DNA of 64,000 bases from Pseudomonadota bacterium (GTDB lineage: Bacteria > Pseudomonadota > Gammaproteobacteria > Burkholderiales > Burkholderiaceae_C): positions 75,298 through 139,297 of the forward strand of contig JAEZWW010000008.1 in assembly GCA_023442945.1 (NCBI GenBank), in the 5' to 3' direction. The notes under the pieces were generated by a model. That model ran no database searches. It worked only from the letters and a program-made list of their open reading frames with translations, and was not told the DNA's origin. Shown in pieces: positions 57,189-64,000 of the stretch. Positions within the stretch are counted from its first letter, which is position 1, and the number at the start of each line of letters is the position of its first letter. Made by a program: the position numbers and the translations under genes.

Positions 57189-57551
57189 ATGCACGTGACC
57201 CGACTCGCCGACGCGCCGACCTACGAAGCGCCGAATCACATCGACATGCGCTGCCTGCGACTGCAGGGCAAGGAGGCCGGCCCGTCCACCCAGATGTGGA
57301 TGGGCATGAGCCAGATCCTGCCAGGCGGCCACACGGGGCTCGACCCGTCGCCGATGGAAAAGCTCTACCTGGTGCTCGAAGGCGAATTGCACGTCACCGC
57401 GTTGTCGGCCGAGGGCGCGCGCGAGGAGCAGGTGCTCGGCCCCTGGGACTCGGTGCGCTTTGCGCCGGGCGAATCGCGCCAGTTGCACAACCGCAGTGCC
57501 CGCCCCGCTGTTGTGGCGCTGGTCATGCCGACCCAGGCGCCAGCCGCCTGA
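57189..57551 (+). CDS. Cupin domain protein
   Basis: 120 aa. Cupin fold with motif 1-like GGHTGLDPSPMEKLYLVLEGEL and motif 2-like FAPGESRQLHNRSARPA. The metal residues are only partly conserved (His, Glu). A small dioxygenase, isomerase or sensor accessory to the pathway; function not known. Confidence 0.8.
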   Translation: MHVTRLADAPTYEAPNHIDMRCLRLQGKEAGPSTQMWMGMSQILPGGHTGLDPSPMEKLYLVLEGELHVTALSAEGAREEQVLGPWDSVRFAPGESRQLHNRSARPAVVALVMPTQAPAA

Positions 57552-57616
57552 AGGCCCGGGCCTTCCCCTTTCACCCCTTTGGCATTCATGGATTGACTGA
57601 GACAAGGAGCACTTTC

Positions 57617-58582
57617 ATGCGAGATTCTTTTGCTGTCACACGTCGAACTGTCCTGGCCCTTCTGGCTTCGGCAGGGACTTCGCTTGCTTTCGCGCAGCCT
57701 CCTACCACCCGCCTGATCGTGCCCTTCACCGCGGGCAGTGGCACCGACATCGTCGCCCGCATCGTGGGCGACAAACTGGGCCCCGCCATGGGCACCACTT
57801 TCATCGTCGACAACCGGCCGGGCGCGGGCGGCTCCCTGGGCGCGGCGGTGGTGGCCAAGTCGGCGCCGGATGGCGCCACCCTGCTCATCCATTCGGCGGG
57901 GCACGTGGTCAACCCCGCCATCTACCCGAAACTGAGCTACGACACGCTCAAGGACTTCGTGGGCGTCACGCCAATCGCATCCCTGCCCAACGTGCTGGTC
58001 ACCCGGCCCGGCCACTTCAAGGACGTGAAAGACCTGGTGGCGCAAGCCAAGGCCAAGCCCGGCCAGTTCAACTACGCCTCGGCCGGCAACGGCTCGGCCA
58101 CGCACATGAACGCGGAAGTCTTCCGCCTGGCCGCCGGCATCGACGCTCAGCACGTGCCCTACCGCGGCACGCCCGAAGCCATGACCGAGACCATGGGCGG
58201 GCGCATCGACTGGTTCTTCGCGCCGCTGGTGTCGGCGATGCCGCTGGTCCGCGATGGCAAGCTGCAGGCCCTGGCCGTGGGCACCGAAAAGCGTTCCTCT
58301 CAACTGCCGAACGTGCCGACGACCGTAGAAGCCGGCGTGCCCGGCTCGTCCTACCAGTTCTGGGTCGGCCTCTTCGCCCCCGCCAAATTGCCACCCGCGC
58401 AGGTGAACAAGCTGAACAGTGAAGTGGCCCACGTCTTAGCCATGCCTGAAATCAAGGACCGGCTGGACAAGCTGGGCGCCGAACCCTTCGTGATGCCCTC
58501 GGACGCCTTCCAGGCCTTCCTGGTCAAAGAAACCGCCCGTGCCGCGGATGTGGTGAAGCGGGCTGCGATCAAGGCCCAGTGA
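57617..58582 (+). CDS. Bug/TctC-family solute-binding protein
   Basis: 321 aa periplasmic binding protein. A Tat-like/Sec signal (MRDSFAVTRRTVLALLASAGTSLAFA) precedes the mature domain. RLIVPFTAGSGTDIVARIV and VDNRPGAGGSLGA are the Bug signatures, with YPKLSYDTLKDF and VPYRGTPEAM. No TctA/TctB permease genes are adjacent, so it is an orphan receptor that may bind the aromatic or acid substrate of the operon. Confidence 0.93.
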   Translation: MRDSFAVTRRTVLALLASAGTSLAFAQPPTTRLIVPFTAGSGTDIVARIVGDKLGPAMGTTFIVDNRPGAGGSLGAAVVAKSAPDGATLLIHSAGHVVNPAIYPKLSYDTLKDFVGVTPIASLPNVLVTRPGHFKDVKDLVAQAKAKPGQFNYASAGNGSATHMNAEVFRLAAGIDAQHVPYRGTPEAMTETMGGRIDWFFAPLVSAMPLVRDGKLQALAVGTEKRSSQLPNVPTTVEAGVPGSSYQFWVGLFAPAKLPPAQVNKLNSEVAHVLAMPEIKDRLDKLGAEPFVMPSDAFQAFLVKETARAADVVKRAAIKAQ

Positions 58583-58864
58583 TGAACCGGAACCCCTCTG
58601 CGCGCCGCCGGCGGGGGACGCAGACGGGTCGTTAGCGCTTGCGGGGTGCGCTGCGTAAGCCCAACTTGCGCACATGGGGCGCAGCGGAGGTGAAACGACC
58701 GCCTGCCAGCATCGTCCAGACAGATCCGATGCCACTGCGCCAGGTGACGGGGTTGGGATGACCGGCGGCGGTGGATCGGGGTGGCTGGGCAATTGGGGGG
58801 CGAGGGAATGATGCACTGACCGCGAATTGAAGGCGCGGCGCGGGTGCGTGCTTGCTGGGTATCA

Positions 58865-58925
58865 GGCATGTTTCTGGCCTATTGCCTTACAACCCCTGCG
58901 CAACCAGCTATCTATTCGATAGTAT
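58865..58925 (-). repeat. dispersed repeat R19
   Basis: Minus-oriented copy: head ACTATCGAATAGATAGCTG, then GTTGCGCAGGGG, TGTAAGGC and tail GGCCAGAAACAT. Confidence 0.75.
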
Positions 58926-59004
58926 TGGGGCGCGAGCAACACGCCGGCTGCACGATCTCGGATCGACGACCGGTCCGTTTGCGTGAACGCTGGGCACGCG
59001 CCCC

Positions 59005-59031
59005 TGTCACAAACCCTGCCCGCGCCACGTC
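59005..59031 (+). promoter_or_regulatory. ECF41-type promoter of the sigma gene
   Basis: TGTCACA, exactly 16 bp, CGTC, ending 9 bp before the ATG. This is the promoter motif I associate with ECF41 sigma factors, so the gene is likely autoregulated. Confidence 0.85.
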
Positions 59032-59040
59032 TACCTTGTC

Positions 59041-59973
59041 ATGACGGACGACCCCACGCTGTTCTTTGACGGCCTGCGCCCTCGCCTGCACGGCATCGCC
59101 TACCGGATGTTGGGCTCCGTAGCAGACGCTGAGGAGCTGGTGCAGGACGTCTGGCTGCGCTGGCACGAGGCGGACGCTGACGCGATCAACAACGCCGAGG
59201 CCTGGCTGGTCACGGTCACCAGCCGGCTGGCCATCGACCGCCTGCGCCGTGCCCAAGCCGAGCGCGCGCGCTACGTCGGCTTCTGGCTGCCGGAGCCCTG
59301 GGTGGACACCGACACGCTGCCCCTGGCCCCGCATGTCGAGACGCCGGCCACGCCAGAGGCGTTGCTGGAGCGCGCGGACGACCTGTCCATGGCCTTCCTG
59401 ACCGTGCTGGAACGCCTGGGGCCGGAAGCGCGTGCGGCCTTTTTGCTGCGCGAAGTGTTTGACGCCGACTACGCCGAGGTGGCCAGCGCCCTGGGCAAAA
59501 GCGAAGCGGCGTGCCGCCAGATCGTCTCGCGCGCCAAGGCCCAGTTGCACAGCGGCATCCGGCGCAACACGGTGTCGCCCGAAACGCACCTGCGTCTGCT
59601 GGAAGGCTTTGCCGACGCCGCGCGCCGCGGCGACTTCGCAGCCTTGCAGGGGCTGCTGGCCGAAGACGCCGAACTGATCAGCGATGGCGGCGGCGTGGTG
59701 CCGAGCTTCGGCAAGGTGCTCACCGGCGCGACGCGCATCGCGCAGCTGTACTACGCCGGTTGGCGGCGCCACGTGCGCGGCGACGCGGCGCTGTGGCTGG
59801 AGCTGGCCCGCATCAACGGCGAATGGGGTTTGCTGCGCTTCGCCGACGGGCAACTCGACTCGGCCCAGACGGTGCAGACCGATGGCCAGCGCATCGTGCG
59901 CATCCACACCCAGCGCAACCCGCACAAGCTGGCCCGGCTCGCCGCGGCCTGGGCGGCAGCCCACCCCGATTGA
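59041..59973 (+). CDS. ECF41-group sigma factor with SnoaL-like C-terminal domain
   Basis: 310 aa. Sigma-2 (residues 10-75, RPRLHGIAYRMLGSVADAEELVQDVWLRW) and sigma-4 (about 115-175) regions are followed by a SnoaL-like fold. Group-specific marks are WLPEP between the sigma domains (82-86), DGGG (216-219) and NPHKL (294-298, NPDKL in most members). The C-terminal domain of the group acts as a built-in regulator in place of an anti-sigma factor. The partner gene follows. Confidence 0.93.
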   Translation: MTDDPTLFFDGLRPRLHGIAYRMLGSVADAEELVQDVWLRWHEADADAINNAEAWLVTVTSRLAIDRLRRAQAERARYVGFWLPEPWVDTDTLPLAPHVETPATPEALLERADDLSMAFLTVLERLGPEARAAFLLREVFDADYAEVASALGKSEAACRQIVSRAKAQLHSGIRRNTVSPETHLRLLEGFADAARRGDFAALQGLLAEDAELISDGGGVVPSFGKVLTGATRIAQLYYAGWRRHVRGDAALWLELARINGEWGLLRFADGQLDSAQTVQTDGQRIVRIHTQRNPHKLARLAAAWAAAHPD

Positions 59974-59979
59974 GCGGCC

Positions 59980-60006
59980 TGTCACAAGCCCGGCGCCGTT
60001 GGCGTC
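59980..60006 (+). promoter_or_regulatory. ECF41-type promoter of the decarboxylase-like gene
   Basis: TGTCACA, exactly 16 bp, CGTC, 65 bp before the ATG of the next gene. Identical motif and spacing to the copy ahead of the sigma gene. Confidence 0.85.
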
Positions 60007-60071
60007 TTGTTGGTCAGAGGCCGGCGTTTCGGCCTCCATCATTCATGCACCCTTTGCACAGGAGCCCTTTC

Positions 60072-60548
60072 ATGACCCAACGCCTCAACTACGCCCAGCA
60101 AGCCCCCGAGCTGCTCAAGAAGTACACGGAATTTCAGATGACCACGCGCCAGAGCGGGCTGGAGACGACGCTGCTCGACCTCGTCACCCTGCGCGCGTCG
60201 CAGCTCAACGGCTGCGCCTTCTGCGTCGACATGCACGTGAAGGAAGCCATGCTGCACGGCGAGCGGCCGCTGCGCTTGCACCACGTGACGGTGTGGCGCG
60301 AATCGCCGCTGTTCAGCGAACGCGAGCGCGCCGCCCTGGCCTGGACCGAAGTGCTGACGCACCTGTCGCCCCACGGCGTGCCGGACGCCGACTTCGCCGC
60401 CGCGCGCGCCCAGTTCAGCGAGGCCGAACTGGCGGCCCTCAGCTTCTCCATCGTCGCCATCAACGGCTGGAACCGCATGGCCATCGGCTTTGCCAACGTG
60501 CCGGGGTCGATGGACAAGCTGTACGGGTTGGACAAGGCGGGACTCTAA
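60072..60548 (+). CDS. Carboxymuconolactone decarboxylase / AhpD-like protein
   Basis: 158 aa. The AhpD-type redox motif CAFCVDMH (Cys48, Cys51, His55) is present, suggesting peroxidase-linked or disulfide activity. ECF41 sigma genes are regularly found with a gene of this family, and here both carry the same promoter. The ATG follows GGAG with a short spacing. Confidence 0.92.
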   Translation: MTQRLNYAQQAPELLKKYTEFQMTTRQSGLETTLLDLVTLRASQLNGCAFCVDMHVKEAMLHGERPLRLHHVTVWRESPLFSERERAALAWTEVLTHLSPHGVPDADFAAARAQFSEAELAALSFSIVAINGWNRMAIGFANVPGSMDKLYGLDKAGL

Positions 60549-60610
60549 GTTCCTGGGAAGATTCGATCCGAGGTACAGCCGCGCACCTACCCCTCATTCC
60601 GTTAGACGCC

Positions 60611-60853
60611 ATGAGCACCCAACTCCCCTCGGTCGAGCCCGCACGACACCGTTCGTTCTGTGAGCGTTTGTGGCTGGAATTGACCATCGCCGGTCGTTGT
60701 ATCTGGAGCGACGAGAAGCTAAGTGATTCAGTTCAGCTTCAATCCCTGAAGTGGCTTAACGAGATTCAACACAGAGTCTGGGGAGCGCACAGTTCCCCGG
60801 AAACCTGTTCTCTTTCGTTGCTTGCGGAACTCATCGAAGGGCCTATGCAGTAG
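60611..60853 (+). CDS. Small hypothetical protein, low GC
   Basis: 80 aa (MSTQLPSVEPARHRSF...). The segment CERLWLELTIAGRCIWSD..., then KWLNEIQHRVWG, recalls a small orphan family whose members often occur in variable regions. GC is roughly half here against about two thirds in the neighbours, which suggests transfer. The start is preceded by GTTAGACGCC, similar to integron cassette core sites, but I find no full attC site. Confidence 0.55.
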   Translation: MSTQLPSVEPARHRSFCERLWLELTIAGRCIWSDEKLSDSVQLQSLKWLNEIQHRVWGAHSSPETCSLSLLAELIEGPMQ

Positions 60854-61086
60854 GCACCGCAACTCAAAGCGCTTGTCCACGTCGCGTGGCGCAGCGCGCA
60901 TGAACAGGTGCAAAACGACATGGCCCCACATTCAAGCGGACGAGTGACGCCTTCCGATTGATTGAGGCGTTGGAACAATCCCGCGCGGCATGATGGGGCC
61001 TGCCTACGCCAAAGCACCTGGCCGCTACGCGTGGACGCCAGCACGCCTCCCCCACCGGCAAACGTCCCCGCATCACCTGGGCCGAA

Positions 61087-62253
61087 TTGCTGCTGTCTGC
61101 GCCCTACTTTTCGTCCGCGCTGGCCGACGCAGTGGACGAGGACGAGATCAAACTGACCAAGCTCGCGCCCTGGCCCAAGGCTTGGCTGTACTGGGATGTG
61201 CTGGACGGAGAAGTCAGCAACGGCGGGGTGACGCAGTACTTCTACAACCAGGCCGATTCGCTGCCCAGCTTTGCCCACGCGCCCGAGCACATCGCCGCGC
61301 ACCCGGTGCTGGCGCCCTACGCCCACTTCGCGCGCGAGATCCACGCGGTCTGGGCCGAGCTGGCGCCCGATGTGCGCGAGGCGCGGTCACTGGACGACCT
61401 GCCGTCCGCGCTGTTTCAGCGCTACGCCGCGCGGTTTGAGGCGCTGGAGACGGCCTTCTACGCGATCAGCCATACCGTGCGCCGCCAGATGGAACAGCAC
61501 CTGCTGGCGCACGTGCACGGCTACTTCGACATTGCGCCGCTGGACGAGCCCGTGCCCGCGCAGGGCGTGGCATGGCTGCAGTGCCGGGGCCGCGGATACC
61601 GCGCGCGCCTGCGCTTTGTGGACGGCTTTCCCGTCGGCCCCAACGTCTTCGAGCGCGGGAAGGAAGGCGCATGCGATGTGGTCAGCTTCACTGCAAGCCG
61701 GACATTGCTGCAGGTCGACCACTCAGGCAAAGGCGCTTCCGCGCCCGGCCATACCTGGCTGCACTACCCCAGCGGCGCCAGCGCCAGCCTGCGCTTCAAC
61801 GACGGCCGCTTGCAATTCCAGGAAACCCAGCGCGAGCTCTGGTACGAGCACGGCCTTCGCGAGACCTACCGCGATGACGGCAAGATCGAGTCCACCGTGC
61901 TCTCCCTGGACCATGACGTGTTCCTGCGCCAGCACTTCCACGCCAACGGCCAACGCCTGTTGCGCGCAACGCCCCAAAGCCAGGACACGCTCGAAACGCG
62001 CTGGTGGCCCAACGGCCAGCTGAACACCGAGACCCTTTCACGCGACGGCACCACGCGCTGCCTGCGCTGCCTGGACGAAGCCGGTCACGACCTGGCGCCG
62101 GGCGGCACCGGCCGCTTCGTCCAGACGCTGGGCGACGAGAGGCGGCGCGAAGGCGCGCTGAAGAACGGCCTGCTGGAAGGCGAGGTGATCTGGACCGACG
62201 CGGACGGCAAGGAAACCGGCCGCGCGCACTTTCGGGGCGGACGCGAGGCTTAG
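61087..62253 (+). CDS. DUF4375-like protein with MORN-like C-terminal part, possibly frameshifted start
   Basis: 388 codons from TTG. The segment LYWDVLDGEVSNGGVTQYFYN resembles the DUF4375 (DMP19-like) domain. The last 150 residues contain YHDDGKIES-type repeats (YRDDGKIEST, HANGQRLL, WPNGQLNTE) like YwqK/MORN-like antitoxin-type repeats. No normal start: an upstream frame starting at ATG 60990 or 60993 reads MGPAYAKAPGRYAWTPARLP and would join this frame by one base at CTCCCCCACC near 61050. I therefore suspect a frameshift, real or from sequencing. Function unknown. Confidence 0.6.
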   Translation: MLLSAPYFSSALADAVDEDEIKLTKLAPWPKAWLYWDVLDGEVSNGGVTQYFYNQADSLPSFAHAPEHIAAHPVLAPYAHFAREIHAVWAELAPDVREARSLDDLPSALFQRYAARFEALETAFYAISHTVRRQMEQHLLAHVHGYFDIAPLDEPVPAQGVAWLQCRGRGYRARLRFVDGFPVGPNVFERGKEGACDVVSFTASRTLLQVDHSGKGASAPGHTWLHYPSGASASLRFNDGRLQFQETQRELWYEHGLRETYRDDGKIESTVLSLDHDVFLRQHFHANGQRLLRATPQSQDTLETRWWPNGQLNTETLSRDGTTRCLRCLDEAGHDLAPGGTGRFVQTLGDERRREGALKNGLLEGEVIWTDADGKETGRAHFRGGREA

Positions 62254-62323
62254 ACGGCGCGCTGCTGGCTCAAGGCCAGATGCGCGGTGCGGATCGCCTC
62301 GAGGATGCGTGCGCGGTGGAGGA

Positions 62324-62390
62324 GAATTTTCAAAGAAAAACGCCCACCGGCCCTGCAACCACCTGCGCGACCAGCTTCTCTTTTAAGAGC
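62324..62390 (-). repeat. dispersed repeat R20
   Basis: Minus-oriented copy: head GCTCTTAAAAGAGAAGCTG, then GTCGCGCAGGTGG, TGCAGGGCC and tail GCGTTTTTCTTTGAAAATTC. Between the DUF4375-like gene and the acyltransferase gene, antisense to the former. Confidence 0.75.
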
Positions 62391-62480
62391 ACGCACGCAT
62401 TGAATGCACTGCGCCGCGTGGCGCCGCCCGGTCAACCCAGCGGCCGCAGCGGGCACACGGGCATGGGCGCCGCGCACCCG

Positions 62481-63965
62481 TCACGCAGCCATCACGAAGG
62501 GCATCGGCCGGCTGGGCCGCAGCACGTGCGCCATGGCGCTGCGGGCGGCCGAGGCATGGCCGCTGACGCAGCGGTAGGCGCGGCGGCCGTAGGACATGGG
62601 GTAGCCGAGCGAGTACGCGCCGGCGCCAATCGCCAGCGCCCAGGGCGCGCGTGCCCGGCGGGCGCGGGCGCGCGGCGAGGCGGGGGCGCCGTTGCGCATG
62701 ACCGGGGCGACTTCGGGCGCGGCGGCGCTGAGCACCGGCGCCGTGGGCGAGGTCGCGGCCACGACGGCGTCGACCGGCCAATGGCGCCAGGCGGGCGTGG
62801 GGGCGCTGGCGGGGATCAACTCGCCCGACAGGCCGGCAGTGGCTTCGGCCCGGCGCGGGCGGCGCGCGCGCGGCGGGGCGTCGCGCCAGCGCAGGGCCCA
62901 GCGCTCGACGGTGGTGTACGACAGCGCGGCCAGCGCGGTGGAGATGATGAAGCCCAGCACCACCACGGCCGGCCACGGCAGGTCGGCGCGCAGGTAGCGC
63001 ACCACCGGGTAATGCCACAGGTAGATGCCGTACGACAGCTTGCCGATGACGACCAGCGGCTTGGCGCTGAGCATCTGGTAGAGCGGGCCGCGCGGCACCA
63101 TCACGCCGATCAGCACCAGCGCGGTGGCCCATTCGACCACGGTCATGCCCCAGACCATGGCGTTCATGTCGTCCCAGGCCTGTTCCATCAAGAGCGGCAC
63201 GGCCAGCACCAGCCACATGAAGTGCGGCAGGCGCGCGCGCAGCGCCAAGAACCACCGCGGCTGCTCGCGCACCAGCGCGGCCAGCAGCGCGCCGGTCAAC
63301 AGGCCCGTGCTGCGGGTATCGAAGCGAAAGAAGATCTCGTAGAACTGCTGGCCCTGCACCACCCACATCAGGCGCCAGGCCCAGCCCAGCACGACCAGGC
63401 CGAGGATCACGCGCCACAGCTGCCCGCGCGGTGTGCGGTGCACCAGGATGGCCAGCAGCGGCGGCCAGATCAGGTAGAAGTGCTCTTCGACCGACAGCGA
63501 CCACATGTGCAGCAGCGTGTTGGGTTGGTCAAAAAACGCGATGCCGTAGTCGGCCAGGTACAGCGCGGACACCAGCGCGTCGCTGTAGACATCGTCCAGG
63601 TCGGGCCACAGCAGCGGTGCGAACAGGCAGTACGCCGCCAGGAAGAACAGCAAGGCCGGCATCAGCCGGTAAAAGCGCCGCCGATAAAACTGCCAGTAAC
63701 CGATGCGCCCGGTGCGGTCGACCTCCTGCAGCAGCAGCGAGGTGATCAGGAAGCCGCTGAGCACGAAGAACAGGTCAACGCCGTAAAACGCCCCTTCAAA
63801 CAGCGGCGCGTGGGCGTGCGACAGCAGCACCATCACGATCGCCACCGCGCGCAGGCCGTCCAACGCGGGGTTGTAACTGAGCTCGAAGCGCCCGCTGGCC
63901 GCAGGGGCCGCGCGCTCGACAGGGGTCGGCGCCTGAGGCGGCGCCGCGTGGCTGGCTGACGTCAA
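62481..63965 (-). CDS. Acyltransferase family 3 membrane protein (OafA/YrhL type)
   Basis: 494 aa. O-acetyltransferases of surface polysaccharides. YNPALDGLRAVAIVMVLLSHAHAP opens the family domain with the catalytic His in the first helix; FYGVDLFFVLSGFLITSLLL follows, then the FYRRRFYRLMPALLF and MWSLSVEEHFYLIWP motifs. About ten membrane helices. The last ~130 residues are Ala/Pro-rich and unlike the core. The start is a TTG (TTGACGTCAGCC) after GGAGG, since no ATG is nearby. Substrate unknown. Confidence 0.9.
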   Translation of the reverse strand: MTSASHAAPPQAPTPVERAAPAASGRFELSYNPALDGLRAVAIVMVLLSHAHAPLFEGAFYGVDLFFVLSGFLITSLLLQEVDRTGRIGYWQFYRRRFYRLMPALLFFLAAYCLFAPLLWPDLDDVYSDALVSALYLADYGIAFFDQPNTLLHMWSLSVEEHFYLIWPPLLAILVHRTPRGQLWRVILGLVVLGWAWRLMWVVQGQQFYEIFFRFDTRSTGLLTGALLAALVREQPRWFLALRARLPHFMWLVLAVPLLMEQAWDDMNAMVWGMTVVEWATALVLIGVMVPRGPLYQMLSAKPLVVIGKLSYGIYLWHYPVVRYLRADLPWPAVVVLGFIISTALAALSYTTVERWALRWRDAPPRARRPRRAEATAGLSGELIPASAPTPAWRHWPVDAVVAATSPTAPVLSAAAPEVAPVMRNGAPASPRARARRARAPWALAIGAGAYSLGYPMSYGRRAYRCVSGHASAARSAMAHVLRPSRPMPFVMAA

Positions 63966-64000
63966 AACGAGAAATTCCTCCTGCGGCGCGGGCGCGAGCC

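Larger units (their letters stand above)
58583..59040. other. Gap between the catabolic operon and the ECF41 gene
   Basis: 458 bp with no recognised gene. The right part holds repeat R19 and the ECF41 promoter. The left part (58583-58860) is GC-rich with a stretch poor in codon bias on either strand. Confidence 0.6.

Noticed and set aside
60549..60611. A complete integron attC site upstream of the small low-GC gene
   Set aside because: Only one core-like GTTAGAC is seen. No matching RYYYAAC core or paired arms could be found on either side.

Overview
The window is GC-rich (about two thirds G+C by eye), densely coded DNA from a betaproteobacterium, order Burkholderiales. The gene order (mla cluster, murA, his operon, tatABC, htrA-like protease, nif3, petABC, sspAB, secA, argJ) is the one I know from Comamonadaceae. 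I cannot name the genus securely.

Layout. 1-5.5 kb: nudix hydrolase (partial), DUF815 ATPase, argJ and secA on the minus strand. 5.7-10.3 kb: DUF721 protein (plus), tRNA-Thr, sspB-sspA and the bc1 complex genes petC-petB-petA. 10.4-15.1 kb: mscL, pdxA, nif3, a lipoprotein and a DegS/DegQ-type protease. 15.6-20.1 kb: tatC-tatB-tatA, hinT, patatin, DUF4870 protein, hisE, hisI. 20.3-35 kb: the histidine biosynthesis genes in the usual order (hisG, D, C, B, H, A, F, I, E on the minus strand) but broken up by other genes: gdhA, an SMC/OLD-like ATPase, a polymorphic toxin with a SUKH-like immunity gene, an FAD oxidoreductase, a membrane protein, a BamE-like lipoprotein and an orphan gene. 35-43 kb: DUF2695, murA, bolA-like gene, an ABC-2 exporter and the full mlaFEDACB lipid-transport cluster. 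43.5-50.3 kb: gltD, osmC-like gene, gltB. 50.3-52.2 kb: a RAYT transposase with 13-bp inverted ends and a J-domain-like protein. 52.4-58.6 kb: a LacI-type regulator divergent from a catabolic operon (intradiol dioxygenase, SDR, DUF849/BKACE, MDR oxidoreductase, cupin, Bug binding protein). 59-60.5 kb: an ECF41 sigma factor and its carboxymuconolactone-decarboxylase partner, each behind the same promoter motif. 60.6-64 kb: a low-GC small orphan, a DUF4375/MORN-like gene and an acyltransferase-3 membrane protein.

The most distinctive feature is a dispersed repeat of about 60-65 bp, of which I count 20 copies (named R1-R20 here). Each has a head of the form GCTAY-N8-RTAGCTG, then a GCGCAGGTGG-like block, then CTAGGGCC, then a tail resembling GATTT..TTCAAAAC. 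Most copies are intergenic. Three lie inside genes (nif3, the FAD oxidoreductase, the 3' end of gltB), and others supply or overlap start or stop codons (pdxA, hisH, DUF815, the RAYT gene). One copy doubles as a terminator.

Most genes are chromosomal housekeeping: respiration, protein export, outer-membrane lipid homeostasis, histidine, arginine, glutamate and pyridoxine synthesis. The accessory genes sit mainly within the broken his operon and in the last 14 kb.
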